Assembly (NCBI RefSeq): GCF_900111735.1
Contig: NZ_FOHW01000026.1
Coordinates: 1 to 64,000, forward strand
Source of the DNA: Pseudomonas graminis
Lineage (GTDB): Bacteria; Pseudomonadota; Gammaproteobacteria; Pseudomonadales; Pseudomonadaceae
DNA length: 64,000 nt
Direction: 5' to 3'
Shown here: piece by piece, positions 1-7,737 of the stretch
Numbering within the stretch: position 1 is the stretch's first letter
How the letters are laid out: the number at the start of each line of letters is the position of its first letter
Translations under genes and position numbers: made by a program
The notes under the pieces: model-generated
Told to the model about the DNA's origin: nothing
What the model saw: the letters and a program-made list of their open reading frames with translations, nothing else
Databases searched by the model: none

Positions 1-4
1 AAAA

Positions 5-45
5 AAAATCTGGAAATCCGCATTTTCATGGGCCTTCCAGATTTT
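5..45 (-). terminator. Rho-independent terminator of the chromosomal tRNA-Lys
   Basis: An 11-bp perfect stem (5-15 with 35-45, arm AAAATCTGGAA) is followed on the minus strand by a run of eight T. It lies directly downstream of the tRNA-Lys 3' end on the same strand. It is best read as the native terminator of the target tRNA gene, so bases 1-50 are host chromosome and not element. Confidence 0.75.
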
Positions 46-50
46 CGAAA

Positions 51-104
51 TGGTGGGTCGTGTGGGATTCGAACCTACGACCAATTGGTTAAAAGACAAT
101 TGGT
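51..104 (-). other. ICE attachment site: displaced 3' end of tRNA-Lys
   Basis: Read on the minus strand, 95-51 gives the tRNA-Lys(UUU) 3' part: the CTTTTAACC anticodon region, the GGTTCGAATCC T-arm and the ACGACCC acceptor strand with CCA. Upstream of the anticodon the match stops, so this is a fragment and not a gene. The 3' T-stem strand is CCCAC where CCTAC would pair, a mismatch tolerable only in a displaced copy. Perfect 8-bp arms ACCAATTG (80-87) and CAATTGGT (97-104) flank a 9-bp spacer containing the anticodon, the usual layout of a tyrosine-integrase core site. The intact tRNA and the integrase should be at the other ICE end. Confidence 0.85.
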
Positions 105-164
105 GGTAAGAATCGCTCTAAGCCCCGTGGCATAAGGCTCTTAGCCCGACGTATTTGGCAACGC

Positions 165-192
165 AGCCTCTAATGAATCCACATTAGAGGCT
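165..192 (+). promoter_or_regulatory. Leader hairpin overlapping the parA ribosome binding site
   Basis: Perfect inverted repeat with 11-bp arms (165-175 and 182-192, AGCCTCTAATG / CATTAGAGGCT) and a 6-nt loop. The only Shine-Dalgarno-like sequence before parA, AGAGG at 186-190, lies in the 3' arm, so a folded leader would hide it. As DNA it could equally be an operator. The inner heptamers CTCTAAT/ATTAGAG recur at 9224-9252. Confidence 0.6.
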
Positions 193-199
193 CCAAAAA

Positions 200-1060
200 A
201 TGAAAATTACCTCGGTCGTTTCGACCAAAGGCGGCGTTGGAAAAACCACCGTTGAAGCCAATCTCGGCGCACTGTGCGCGGACGCCGGGCTTCGCACTCT
301 CCTCATCGATCTGGACCCCGCGCAGCCTTCGCTGTCTTCGTACTACCAACTGGTGGAAGAAGCGCAGGGCGGGATCTACGAGCTACTCGCTCTGAATGCG
401 ACTGACCCGCTACGGATCATTTCCAGCACTGCGATTCCGAACCTCTCGCTGGTCATCTCGAACGACGTCAACAACCAGCTGAACACCCTGCTCCTCCAGG
501 CGCCCGATGGACGCCTACGGTTGGCAAACCTGATGCCGGCCTTCAAGGATCATTTCGACCTGGTGCTGATCGACACCCAAGGTGCTCGCTCAGCGATGCT
601 TGAGATGGTTGTCCTGGCATCGGACCTGGTCGTTTCCCCTCTTCTACCAAACATGCTCGCGGCCCGGGAGTTCAGCCGGGGCACCATGCAAATGCTGGAA
701 GGCCTTCGCGCCTATGAGCGTCTGGGCATGACCATCCCGCCGGTAAAGATCGTCATCAACAACCTGGATCTGACCGTCGACGCGCAGATGATCGAGCAGT
801 CGGTGCGGGAGATTTTCCACGACAACTCGCAGATCAGCGTCCTGGACAACACCATCCCAGCGGCCGTGGTGTTTCGAAACGCAGCGTCCCTGGGAGTGCC
901 GGCGCATCGTCTGGAGTATCGGCAACCCTCCAATCGCAAGTCCCCAGCAGCCTTGGCGATTGTTCGTCAGCTCGCCATCGAGCTCTTCCCCGAGTGGCGT
1001 GATCGCTTCGAAGCATTGACCGAGACCGTTATCGAGTCACGCGTGAAGGGAGGCCACTGA
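200..1060 (+). CDS. soj: ParA/Soj-family partition ATPase
   Basis: A 286-residue P-loop ATPase of the ParA/MinD class that would partition or stabilise the excised element together with the ParB protein encoded at 5265. The deviant Walker A motif KGGVGKTT is at residues 10-17, the A' motif LLIDLDP at about 34-40 and Walker B LVLIDTQG at 121-128. It is the first element gene inside the attachment site, the position of soj in PAPI-1 and pKLC102, where Soj is needed for maintenance of the excised form. It is separated by one base from the next gene, so it heads a long operon. The leader hairpin at 165-192 may limit its translation. Size and motifs are normal for the family. Confidence 0.95.
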   Translation: MKITSVVSTKGGVGKTTVEANLGALCADAGLRTLLIDLDPAQPSLSSYYQLVEEAQGGIYELLALNATDPLRIISSTAIPNLSLVISNDVNNQLNTLLLQAPDGRLRLANLMPAFKDHFDLVLIDTQGARSAMLEMVVLASDLVVSPLLPNMLAAREFSRGTMQMLEGLRAYERLGMTIPPVKIVINNLDLTVDAQMIEQSVREIFHDNSQISVLDNTIPAAVVFRNAASLGVPAHRLEYRQPSNRKSPAALAIVRQLAIELFPEWRDRFEALTETVIESRVKGGH

Positions 1061-1061
1061 C

Positions 1062-1805
1062 ATGGCAAATCCTTCAATGACTCAGCCTGCAAATATCAGC
1101 GCGGACGTGGTGCTGGAGCTCGGCAAGCACCAAAGCGCTCAGCAACTGCGCAAGCTGCAGACGAAGCTCACGACAATGGCTCGGGAGATACAAGGCTTGA
1201 CTGCCGGTGGGTACTTCCCGCTCGGACGCCTCGGGGAAACGCTGAGCGCCGAGCAGCTTCAGCTCCTGCGTGACGCCGCCAAACTGATCGAATCAGTGGG
1301 TCTCAACATTGAGCACGCAAAAGAAAAGCGGCAACGGACCGAGGTGTCGGCCAAGACGCTTCAGAAACAGCGCGAGCGCGAAGCCAAACAGCTTGTCGCT
1401 ACGGCCTACCCTCTGCTCAGCGCAACAATCGACCAAAAGCTGGAGATCATCCGGCTTGTGCTGGTCCACAGCCGCGCGGGCTGCTTTCAGCCGTTTTACA
1501 CGCCAGTGGAAATGTCACTGAGGCTTCGCAACTACGTCAGTTCCCCTCCCAGGTCCCACGTTTACAAAGGCCAAAACCATTACTGGGAAAACAAGGTCGA
1601 GGCCTTCGGGAGCGAATTACGGGAAGAGGTCGAGCTGTATTTGCTCACTGACGATGGAAAGAGCGTGCAGGAGCGATTCAACGCTTTGCAGCTGGCAGTG
1701 CAAGAGGTTCGCGCCAGCGTGTTGGGAGCTTCCTATGAAATGGAGACAGTACGTCTGTGGGCCGCAGTGCTTTCCGATGCGCAACTGCGGAGGACCGGCA
1801 AGTGA
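1062..1805 (+). CDS. ICE hypothetical protein, second gene of the parA operon
   Basis: A 247-residue protein I cannot assign to a named family. It starts one base after the parA stop, so it is almost certainly co-translated. The first 120 residues are strongly helical and charged, with a coiled-coil-like stretch around the KEKRQR and KQREREAKQ segments (about residues 85-110). The C-terminal half has FQPFYTPVEMSLRLRNYV and a conserved-looking tryptophan-rich end. No catalytic motif, signal peptide or membrane segment is visible. Its place between parA and dnaB suggests a role in partition or replication, which is inference from context only. Confidence 0.8.
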   Translation: MANPSMTQPANISADVVLELGKHQSAQQLRKLQTKLTTMAREIQGLTAGGYFPLGRLGETLSAEQLQLLRDAAKLIESVGLNIEHAKEKRQRTEVSAKTLQKQREREAKQLVATAYPLLSATIDQKLEIIRLVLVHSRAGCFQPFYTPVEMSLRLRNYVSSPPRSHVYKGQNHYWENKVEAFGSELREEVELYLLTDDGKSVQERFNALQLAVQEVRASVLGASYEMETVRLWAAVLSDAQLRRTGK

Positions 1806-2503
1806 TGGACAAGCAGAAGGTCCTCAGCAAAGTCGCCAAGCTCATGGCGTTGGCCAACTCCCAGGGCGCATCACCCAATGAGGTCGAAACGGCGCTCAGA
1901 CAAGCCCGCAATCTGATGAAGCAATACAACCTCGAAGGCGCGGAGGTTAAAGCTCACTTGGTAGATGAAGCCAGCGTGGTGACCCACACGCGTCGGTCTC
2001 CCCAGAATTGGCTGCACTCGCTGGCATCAACGTGCGCAACTGCATTCGATTGCAGCCATCTGGCTTACTTCCACCTCACGAGCGGCTGGTCGTTCAAGTT
2101 CCTCGGTAAGGGCATTGCGCCCGAGCTGGCGGCCTACACCTACTCGGCCCTGCATCACCAGCTCGTTGCTGCGCGCCGCAGCCATGTCGCCCAGCAAAAA
2201 CGCTGCAAGCTCAAGACTAAACGGCGCCGGGGTCAGCTCTTCACGGAGGGTTGGCTGAACGCGATTTCATACAAAGTCGCTCAATTCGCTGGAGGTCTGG
2301 ACGAGTCCACTCGTGGTGAGATCGTCGCGTACCTGGGCGTGCATCACCCCAATCTGAAGGAGCTGACCATCGAACCGCTGGAGGCCAAAGGTCACGACGC
2401 GGGGTCGATGATTGCCGGCTGGGATCAGGGGGCCAAAGCGAATCTTCACCGCGCGGTGGAGCAGCGAGGTCAAGGCGCACTGGGTTTCGGGGGTGGTGAA
2501 TGA
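1805..2503 (+). CDS. DUF2786 domain protein
   Basis: A 232-residue protein. Residues 1-45 (KVLSKVAKLMALANS, then ETALRQARNLMKQYNL) match the DUF2786 pattern seen in phage and mobile-element proteins; the rest is basic (KRCKLKTKRRRGQLF at about 135-150), suggesting nucleic acid contact. The start was chosen at the ATG in the TGATG overlap with the previous stop; an upstream start at 1757 would overlap the neighbour by about 50 bases without need. The biochemical function of DUF2786 is unknown to me. It overlaps dnaB by ATGA. Confidence 0.85.
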   Translation: MDKQKVLSKVAKLMALANSQGASPNEVETALRQARNLMKQYNLEGAEVKAHLVDEASVVTHTRRSPQNWLHSLASTCATAFDCSHLAYFHLTSGWSFKFLGKGIAPELAAYTYSALHHQLVAARRSHVAQQKRCKLKTKRRRGQLFTEGWLNAISYKVAQFAGGLDESTRGEIVAYLGVHHPNLKELTIEPLEAKGHDAGSMIAGWDQGAKANLHRAVEQRGQGALGFGGGE

Positions 2504-3846
2504 GCCTTCTTGACCTTGCGCCACCCTACTCCGTCGAAGCTGAACAGGGCGTTCTCGGCGGCTTGCTGCTCGACAACAACACGTGGGACCTGATTGCGGA
2601 CCAACTAACTGAGGAGGACTTCTTCAAGCAAGAGCACCGGCTGATTTTTCGCACCATTGCCGGGTTAGCGAGCCAGGCCATTCCGTTCGACGTCGTCACC
2701 GTCAACGATGCCTTGGCAGAGCCCGCTGCAACGGGAGGGTTGGCCTACTTGGGGGAACTCGCGAAGAACACGCCCTCAGTGGCCAACATCGAACATTACG
2801 CCCAGATCGTTCGCAACCGCGCCCACCTCCGGAGACTGATCTCGGTTGGCTTCCAGTGCTCCCGCGAAGCGGCTGATCAACAGGCCATCGCCAGCGAGGT
2901 TCAAGAGTCGATCGAGCAGCAGTTGTTTGCGCTGGGGCAGGACAAATCCACAGCGGATTTCATCGATCTCAACCAGCAGTTGACCAAGGTCATCGGGGAG
3001 ATAGACCAGCGTTTCAACAGCAACGAAACCCTGACCGGACTTCCGTCCGGCCTGACTGATCTGGACGAGATGACCACGGGCTGGCAGCCGGCAGATCTGA
3101 TCATCCTGGCCGCACGTCCCTCCATGGGGAAAACGGCACTGGCGCTCAACTTCGTCGACGCCGCGCTGCAGGGAGAAAAATCCAGATCGGTACAAGTGTT
3201 CAGCCTGGAGATGCCAGCCAAAGCGCTGATCTATCGGTTGCTCGCGGTTCTCGGCCAGCTGGATCTGCGCAAGCTGCTCAAGGGTGATCTCGAGGACGCG
3301 GACTGGCCGAAGCTAACCTCGGCCGTCGCCAGGATGAATGACTACGGGGACCGTTTGGTCATTGATGACGCATCCGGCCTGACGCCTGCCGCATTAAGGG
3401 CCAAGTCCCGGCGAGCTGCGCGTAAACACGGGCATCCCTCGCTGATCATGATCGATTATTTGCAACTGATGAATTGTCCCGGACAAGAAAACCGGGCCAA
3501 TGAGATCAGCACCATTTCCCGGTCGTTGAAGGCGCTGGCCAAAGAGATGGACTGTCCTGTCATCGCGCTTTCGCAACTCAATCGAGCGCTGGAGCAGCGC
3601 CAGAATAAGCGCCCGATCAACGCGGATCTGCGTGACAGCGGCGCCATCGAGCAGGACGCCGACGTGATCATGTTCGTGTACCGCGACGAGGTATACAACG
3701 CGCAATCCGAAGCCGCGGGCATCGCCGAACTCATCATCGGCAAGCAGCGCAACGGCCCTACCGGGGCAGTCCGAACCGCCTTCATCCCAAGTCAAACCCG
3801 CTTCGCCAACCTCAGCCCAAATACATGGCAAGGAGCCTGCGCATGA
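2500..3846 (+). CDS. dnaB: DnaB-like replicative DNA helicase
   Basis: A 448-residue hexameric 5'-3' helicase of the DnaB family, slightly shorter than the roughly 470-residue chromosomal enzyme. It has the N-terminal helical domain (PYSVEAEQGVLGG at about 9-21), Walker A ARPSMGKT at 205-212, Walker B MIDYLQLM near 322, and the C-terminal DLRDSGAIEQDADVIMF motif followed by KQRNGPTG. Carrying its own DnaB implies the excised circle drives autonomous replication, consistent with the origin-like repeats at 8409-8569 and 9129-12497. It is translationally coupled at both ends (ATGA overlaps at 2500 and 3843). Confidence 0.95.
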   Translation: MSLLDLAPPYSVEAEQGVLGGLLLDNNTWDLIADQLTEEDFFKQEHRLIFRTIAGLASQAIPFDVVTVNDALAEPAATGGLAYLGELAKNTPSVANIEHYAQIVRNRAHLRRLISVGFQCSREAADQQAIASEVQESIEQQLFALGQDKSTADFIDLNQQLTKVIGEIDQRFNSNETLTGLPSGLTDLDEMTTGWQPADLIILAARPSMGKTALALNFVDAALQGEKSRSVQVFSLEMPAKALIYRLLAVLGQLDLRKLLKGDLEDADWPKLTSAVARMNDYGDRLVIDDASGLTPAALRAKSRRAARKHGHPSLIMIDYLQLMNCPGQENRANEISTISRSLKALAKEMDCPVIALSQLNRALEQRQNKRPINADLRDSGAIEQDADVIMFVYRDEVYNAQSEAAGIAELIIGKQRNGPTGAVRTAFIPSQTRFANLSPNTWQGACA

Positions 3847-4175
3847 CCATCCCCTTTACCCATCCAATCACCCACTGGTGCAGCAACTGCGATGCCCACT
3901 TTCGGCTGGACCAGGTTCGCCTGTGTGTCCCGGCTCCTGAGTCAGCGCTTGGCGAAGCAGAAGTGTTGCAGTGCCCGACCTGCAGCAGCTACGAGATAGA
4001 GAAATTGCTTGAGGCAGATGCGCAGCACTGCACGGTGGTGTTTCGCCTCTCCGGCTCCCGCGAGGCGCTGGGCTACTTCCTGTCCGAGCTTGAAACCAAA
4101 TTTCCCGAGTCCGAGCCGGAGATAGTCGCGGTGCAGTCAGGAAATGCACTTGAGCGCAGGGGAAACGCTGAATGA
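3843..4175 (+). CDS. Small zinc-ribbon protein
   Basis: A 110-residue protein with two CxxC pairs, WCSNCDAHF near residue 11 and CPTCSSYEIEK near 43, which would bind one zinc ion as a ribbon. The C-terminal half is acidic and helical. The start ATG at 3843 overlaps the dnaB stop and is preceded seven bases upstream by AAGGAG, which decides it over the in-frame ATG at 3825. Its place in the replication operon suggests a nucleic acid or protein adaptor; no specific family was recognised. Confidence 0.75.
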   Translation: MTIPFTHPITHWCSNCDAHFRLDQVRLCVPAPESALGEAEVLQCPTCSSYEIEKLLEADAQHCTVVFRLSGSREALGYFLSELETKFPESEPEIVAVQSGNALERRGNAE

Positions 4176-4420
4176 GCACGATCGTCAGGTCAGCCAGGCA
4201 AGGCATTCGTCTGCTAATGGACTTTGCCCTTTCACATGGGTGGAAGGTATCCCGCACTCAGGGTGGCCACATCAGGTTCACCAAGGCGGGCATGCCTCCG
4301 ATCTTCACATCATCCACACCGAGCGATTATCGCGCTGAGCTGAACGCCAAAGCGCAGCTGCGTCGTGCAGATCGCTGTCACCGCCAGTTCCAGCAGGAGG
4401 CAACCGATGCTTGTTCATAA
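4172..4420 (+). CDS. HicA-like small protein without a HicB partner
   Basis: An 82-residue protein. The segment GWKVSRTQGGHIRFTKAG (about residues 22-39) resembles the strand-turn-strand with central histidine of HicA/YcfA mRNA interferases, where the motif is usually G-S-H; here it is GGH. HicA toxins are normally paired with HicB, and neither neighbour looks like HicB. It may be a domesticated dsRNA-binding-like fold serving the element, so toxin activity is doubtful. It starts in an ATGA overlap and its last 14 bases overlap the next gene. Confidence 0.55.
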   Translation: MSTIVRSARQGIRLLMDFALSHGWKVSRTQGGHIRFTKAGMPPIFTSSTPSDYRAELNAKAQLRRADRCHRQFQQEATDACS

Positions 4421-5039
4421 CTGCATTATTCATTACGTCGATAAGACCGGGGAAAGCGCGAGTGGCCAGCTTTACTTGCGCGATTCCGTGCTGCCCGAAT
4501 CGAAAGTCGTTAGCCAACTGATCGAATATCTACATGACAGGTTTGACGATGCTACTCCTACGGCACGGGGCTTCTTCAACTCAGACGAAGACACCTACCC
4601 GCTGAGTCGATGGCTCCAGGAATATGTCGAGGGCGATGTCGATTTCGCAGGATTCAGCCAAGCATCAACACTCCATTTGGGCACCTTGATACCGAAATCA
4701 GATGCCTACTCAGGGGGCCACGTGCTGTTTGCGCATTGCTCGCAAGGCATCACGGAGTATTTGTACATCGCCGTTTTGCAGCGCCGCAGCGGCTTCGCCG
4801 TAACGCAGGAGCTCAAGGTACTGCCCTCGCTGCAGCTCGACCTTGATCGCTTAGGGATGACTGCCCGCATCAACCTCTCACTGTGGGAAACGGGCGGCGA
4901 ATCCGCGCCGTACATCTCTTTCATCGACGGACAGAGCCAAGTGCCATTTGCCGAATTCGTCGGTTTTAACGAAGCACCCTGCCCTTCAACCCGCTGCGGC
5001 CAGAGTCTGCCAACCCATCCTGGAGATCAAAATGAGTAA
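4407..5039 (+). CDS. NdpA/YejK-like nucleoid-associated protein, short form
   Basis: A 210-residue protein aligned by eye to the 37-kDa nucleoid-associated protein YejK/NdpA: IHYVDKTGE near the N-terminus, TARGFFNSDEDTYPLSRWL, FAGFSQASTLHLG, SGGHVLFAHCSQGITEYLYIA split around residue 110, and ARINLSLW with YISFIDGQ near 180. Full-length YejK is about 335 residues, so the C-terminal third is missing after FAEFVGF; the tail looks unrelated. The start ATG at 4407 follows AGGAGG by six bases; a longer version from 4365 has no such site. It may bind the element's DNA. It could be a functional short paralogue or a truncated gene kept for its position. Confidence 0.65.
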   Translation: MLVHNCIIHYVDKTGESASGQLYLRDSVLPESKVVSQLIEYLHDRFDDATPTARGFFNSDEDTYPLSRWLQEYVEGDVDFAGFSQASTLHLGTLIPKSDAYSGGHVLFAHCSQGITEYLYIAVLQRRSGFAVTQELKVLPSLQLDLDRLGMTARINLSLWETGGESAPYISFIDGQSQVPFAEFVGFNEAPCPSTRCGQSLPTHPGDQNE

Positions 5040-5268
5040 TCAGCCCCTGCGCCGCAACGAAGAAAAGTTCGTCATCCGTCTCCCCGCCGGCATGAGAAGC
5101 CGAATCGCTGACGTGGCGCGCACCAACGCGCGTTCGATGAACTCGGAAATCCTCCATCGCCTGGAGCACATCGAGGAACTGGAGTGCGCTCTTGACCGAG
5201 CGACTCGAGTCATCGACCAACTGCTAGGGGATTCTCAACCCAAAGCCAGCTCGGGAGCCAAGACATGA
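5032..5268 (+). CDS. Arc-family ribbon-helix-helix DNA-binding protein
   Basis: A 78-residue protein whose core EEKFVIRLPAGMRSRI followed by ADVARTNARSMNSEILHRLE is the Arc/MetJ ribbon-helix-helix fold: a strand that pairs in the dimer, then two helices. Such proteins repress from operator palindromes. The start at 5032 follows GGAG; it overlaps the previous gene by eight bases and ParB by ATGA. A sensible target is the operon's own leader (165-192), but this is inference. Confidence 0.85.
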   Translation: MSNQPLRRNEEKFVIRLPAGMRSRIADVARTNARSMNSEILHRLEHIEELECALDRATRVIDQLLGDSQPKASSGAKT

Positions 5269-7004
5269 AGCAGTCCGTAGCGAGCATGAAGGATCAGTTG
5301 CTGAAGCCGTCATTTGAACAGCGGGCCCCCGCTGCCGAACGCATGAGCGATCCGATCGTCGACACTTCGATGGTCCTGACGCTGGATGAGACGTTGCCCT
5401 GGGACACCAACCCTCGCACGACGCGTAATCCGAAGTACGACGAGCTCAAAGAATCGATACGCCATCGCGGTCTGGATACACCGCCCCCCGTCACGCGCCG
5501 GCCAGGCGAAGACAAATTCCGGATCAGGAATGGCGGCAACACCCGACTCGCGATCCTCAACGAGCTGTATCGAGAAACCGGAGATGACAAGTACTTCAGG
5601 TTTCACACGCTATTCCGTCCATGGGATGCCTTGCGTGGGGAGATCATCTCCCTGACGGGCCACTTGGCCGAAAACGACCTGCAGGGGCAGCTTCTCTTTA
5701 TCGAGCGGGCCATCGGCGTGGACAAGGCGCGCCAGCTGTATGAGGCAGACGCTGGGGAGAAGGTTTCGCTGAGAGAGCTCTCTCGCCTGCTGAAGTCCGA
5801 TGGCTACCCTGTGTCGGCCTCTCACTTGAGCCGGATGCAGGACACCATTCGCTACCTGTTGCCGGCTGTTCCAGGGATTTTGTATTCAGGTTTGGGGATA
5901 GATCGCATATCGAAGGTGCTGGCCCTGCGTAAAACCAGCCGGCAGTGCTGGGAGCAGCACTCCGAGGGACTGGAGCAGCCACTGGACTTCGACCAACTGT
6001 TCCAGGACGTGCTTGCCCAGTTCGAAGGCGAGGCTGACGAGTTTCTGCTGCAGCGATTTCAGGATGAGCTGATTCACCAAATAAAAGGACCATTGGGCCT
6101 GGGTTACGAAGCGGTCCTGCTGGAGATTACGCAAAATCAGGATCAGCTTCGTCGATCAACCTCCGTGGCGGATATGCCGCCGGGCGCGCCTGTACTGCCC
6201 CCCACGGCAGAGCCTGACCCAGGCATCGCTGATGTCGAGCGCGGGCCTACCGCCCCCCTGCCATTGGCGGACCAATCCCACCCCAATGCCCAACTACCCT
6301 CCAGAACCGCTGAGACATCCTCATCTGAGGGCCTTCAATCGACATCGCTCAGCCAGGGGGAAACCCAGGCCCGACTGGAGGGCCATATCGCAAGCCCGGT
6401 AACTACCTCCTCCCGGGTTCAGCAGGTGAAACAGCAGCTCGCTGCGATTGATGGAGAGCAGCTACCGGACTTCGCCGCCAATGCGCTGGTGTCGATCCCC
6501 GTTCAGGCGGGCGGCCTGCACCCGATCTCGGACCTTTGGTACATAGAGCGCGAAATCGATACCCCGAACGAACTGCGGCTTCACATAGCCCAGCTTGCCC
6601 GTGAAGTCGCCGCGTCGGTCAACGCGCCGGGAGAGATCTACGGAATCGAAGGAGGCATCGGTTTCAGCTACCGGCACCCTGTCGACCAGCTAGAGGTGAA
6701 TGCGACAGCCCAACACACCCTGACCCTGCTCCAGTCTCTAAGCGGCTCGATCGCGATCGCGCTGAATATGATCCAGCAGCAGCCTGAGATCCCCAAAGAT
6801 GCCCTCTCCGACTTTGAGTTCGCAGCAGGATTAGGCCAACTGCTGCTGGGACAGCCAGCGGCAAAGGACGACGTACCCGACAACGCCGGGAGGTTGAGCG
6901 ACGGGGCCCTCGTCAAACTCTTCCGCATCATCCGCTTGGCCAGACGCTTGATTGATCTCGAAATCAACGCTCTTGGTGAACCAGTTGGGTCGGCTTCTAG
7001 CTGA
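5265..7004 (+). CDS. parB: ParB-family protein, PFGI-1 ICE class (TIGR03764-like)
   Basis: A 579-residue partner of the ParA at 200. The ParB/sulfiredoxin-fold N-domain covers about residues 35-140 (LPWDTNPRTTRNPKYDELKESI, in two pieces, then RNGGNTRLAILNEL), followed by a helix-turn-helix region (SLRELSRLLKSDGYPVSASHLSRM). A proline- and serine-rich linker at about 295-375 leads to a C-terminal domain of unknown role. The length and the GGNTR variant of the usual GERR box fit the ICE-specific class. It would bind a centromere-like site on the excised circle. It is coupled to the Arc gene by ATGA; a 28-base gap follows. Confidence 0.9.
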   Translation: MKQSVASMKDQLLKPSFEQRAPAAERMSDPIVDTSMVLTLDETLPWDTNPRTTRNPKYDELKESIRHRGLDTPPPVTRRPGEDKFRIRNGGNTRLAILNELYRETGDDKYFRFHTLFRPWDALRGEIISLTGHLAENDLQGQLLFIERAIGVDKARQLYEADAGEKVSLRELSRLLKSDGYPVSASHLSRMQDTIRYLLPAVPGILYSGLGIDRISKVLALRKTSRQCWEQHSEGLEQPLDFDQLFQDVLAQFEGEADEFLLQRFQDELIHQIKGPLGLGYEAVLLEITQNQDQLRRSTSVADMPPGAPVLPPTAEPDPGIADVERGPTAPLPLADQSHPNAQLPSRTAETSSSEGLQSTSLSQGETQARLEGHIASPVTTSSRVQQVKQQLAAIDGEQLPDFAANALVSIPVQAGGLHPISDLWYIEREIDTPNELRLHIAQLAREVAASVNAPGEIYGIEGGIGFSYRHPVDQLEVNATAQHTLTLLQSLSGSIAIALNMIQQQPEIPKDALSDFEFAAGLGQLLLGQPAAKDDVPDNAGRLSDGALVKLFRIIRLARRLIDLEINALGEPVGSASS

Positions 7005-7032
7005 CTGCAGCCCATGCCAGGGAGGACCAGTG

Positions 7033-7737
7033 ATGTCCAAGACACCTATCAATGAAGCCATTCTTTCTCAGGTACTGCACAACGTGCGCAACGGCCAGTT
7101 GCGGCGATGTTTCGAGATGGGCTTGGAGCCCGAGGTGCTGGCTCAGCTCCAGCAACCCTCAGCGTTGAGCCTTCTGCTCAACACGCCGGTTTCATGGTGC
7201 AACGTTACGATCGACGGCGAGATGGTAAAGAAGATTCTCAACAGCGCGCAACGCTCTGACGGGGAGGTGCGCATGATTGAGCGAGCACTCCGGCTCGGCG
7301 CCACAACCCATATGCTGCAACAGTTCTTCGGGCTCTCGCCTCAGGACGTGGCCCTGCAGCGGTTGATGATGGGGATCACCGCGCGCAGGGGCCGTTGGAG
7401 AGAGTTCAGCGAAGAAACCGACGCCGATCTCTGGTACCGATGGACGCACCTGATGAAAGAGCATCAGGTCAGCCTGGCAGACAGCGTCGCGATGCTGGAC
7501 ATCGCCATGCTGGTGGCAGAAGAAATGAAATCGCCCGATAGCCTAGTTGCCGAGGATGCGCCCGAGCCTCTTAGCCTTGCGGTCATCTGGCATCGAATCC
7601 AAAGCTGGCTCAGAGAGGGTTTGTACCCTCCTTCTCAGGGACACGGTCAACTGCCAAGAAAGCCTTCAGCCGGGACGAAGCTGGCTCAGCGCAAACCAGG
7701 TCAATCGTCGCCGGCAGAAGGTGACCCCGAACCATGA
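7033..7737 (+). CDS. DUF2857 ICE protein
   Basis: A 234-residue protein resembling DUF2857, a family found between parB and the STY4528-type gene in PFGI-1/SPI-7-like elements. It has helical repeats, including ALRLGATTHMLQQFFGLSPQDVAL (about residues 85-108, in two parts), which looks like a helix-turn-helix. GGGAGG upstream fixes the ATG at 7033 over the earlier in-frame start at 6952, which lies inside parB. It overlaps the next gene by ATGA. A role in element replication or its control is inferred from the neighbourhood. Confidence 0.8.
   Translation: MSKTPINEAILSQVLHNVRNGQLRRCFEMGLEPEVLAQLQQPSALSLLLNTPVSWCNVTIDGEMVKKILNSAQRSDGEVRMIERALRLGATTHMLQQFFGLSPQDVALQRLMMGITARRGRWREFSEETDADLWYRWTHLMKEHQVSLADSVAMLDIAMLVAEEMKSPDSLVAEDAPEPLSLAVIWHRIQSWLREGLYPPSQGHGQLPRKPSAGTKLAQRKPGQSSPAEGDPEP

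Noticed and set aside
51..95. A complete tRNA-Lys gene
   Set aside because: Only the 3' half matches; the D-arm and 5' acceptor strand are absent, so it is a displaced attachment fragment.
4172..4420. A functional HicAB toxin-antitoxin pair
   Set aside because: No HicB-like gene on either side; the next gene aligns with NdpA.
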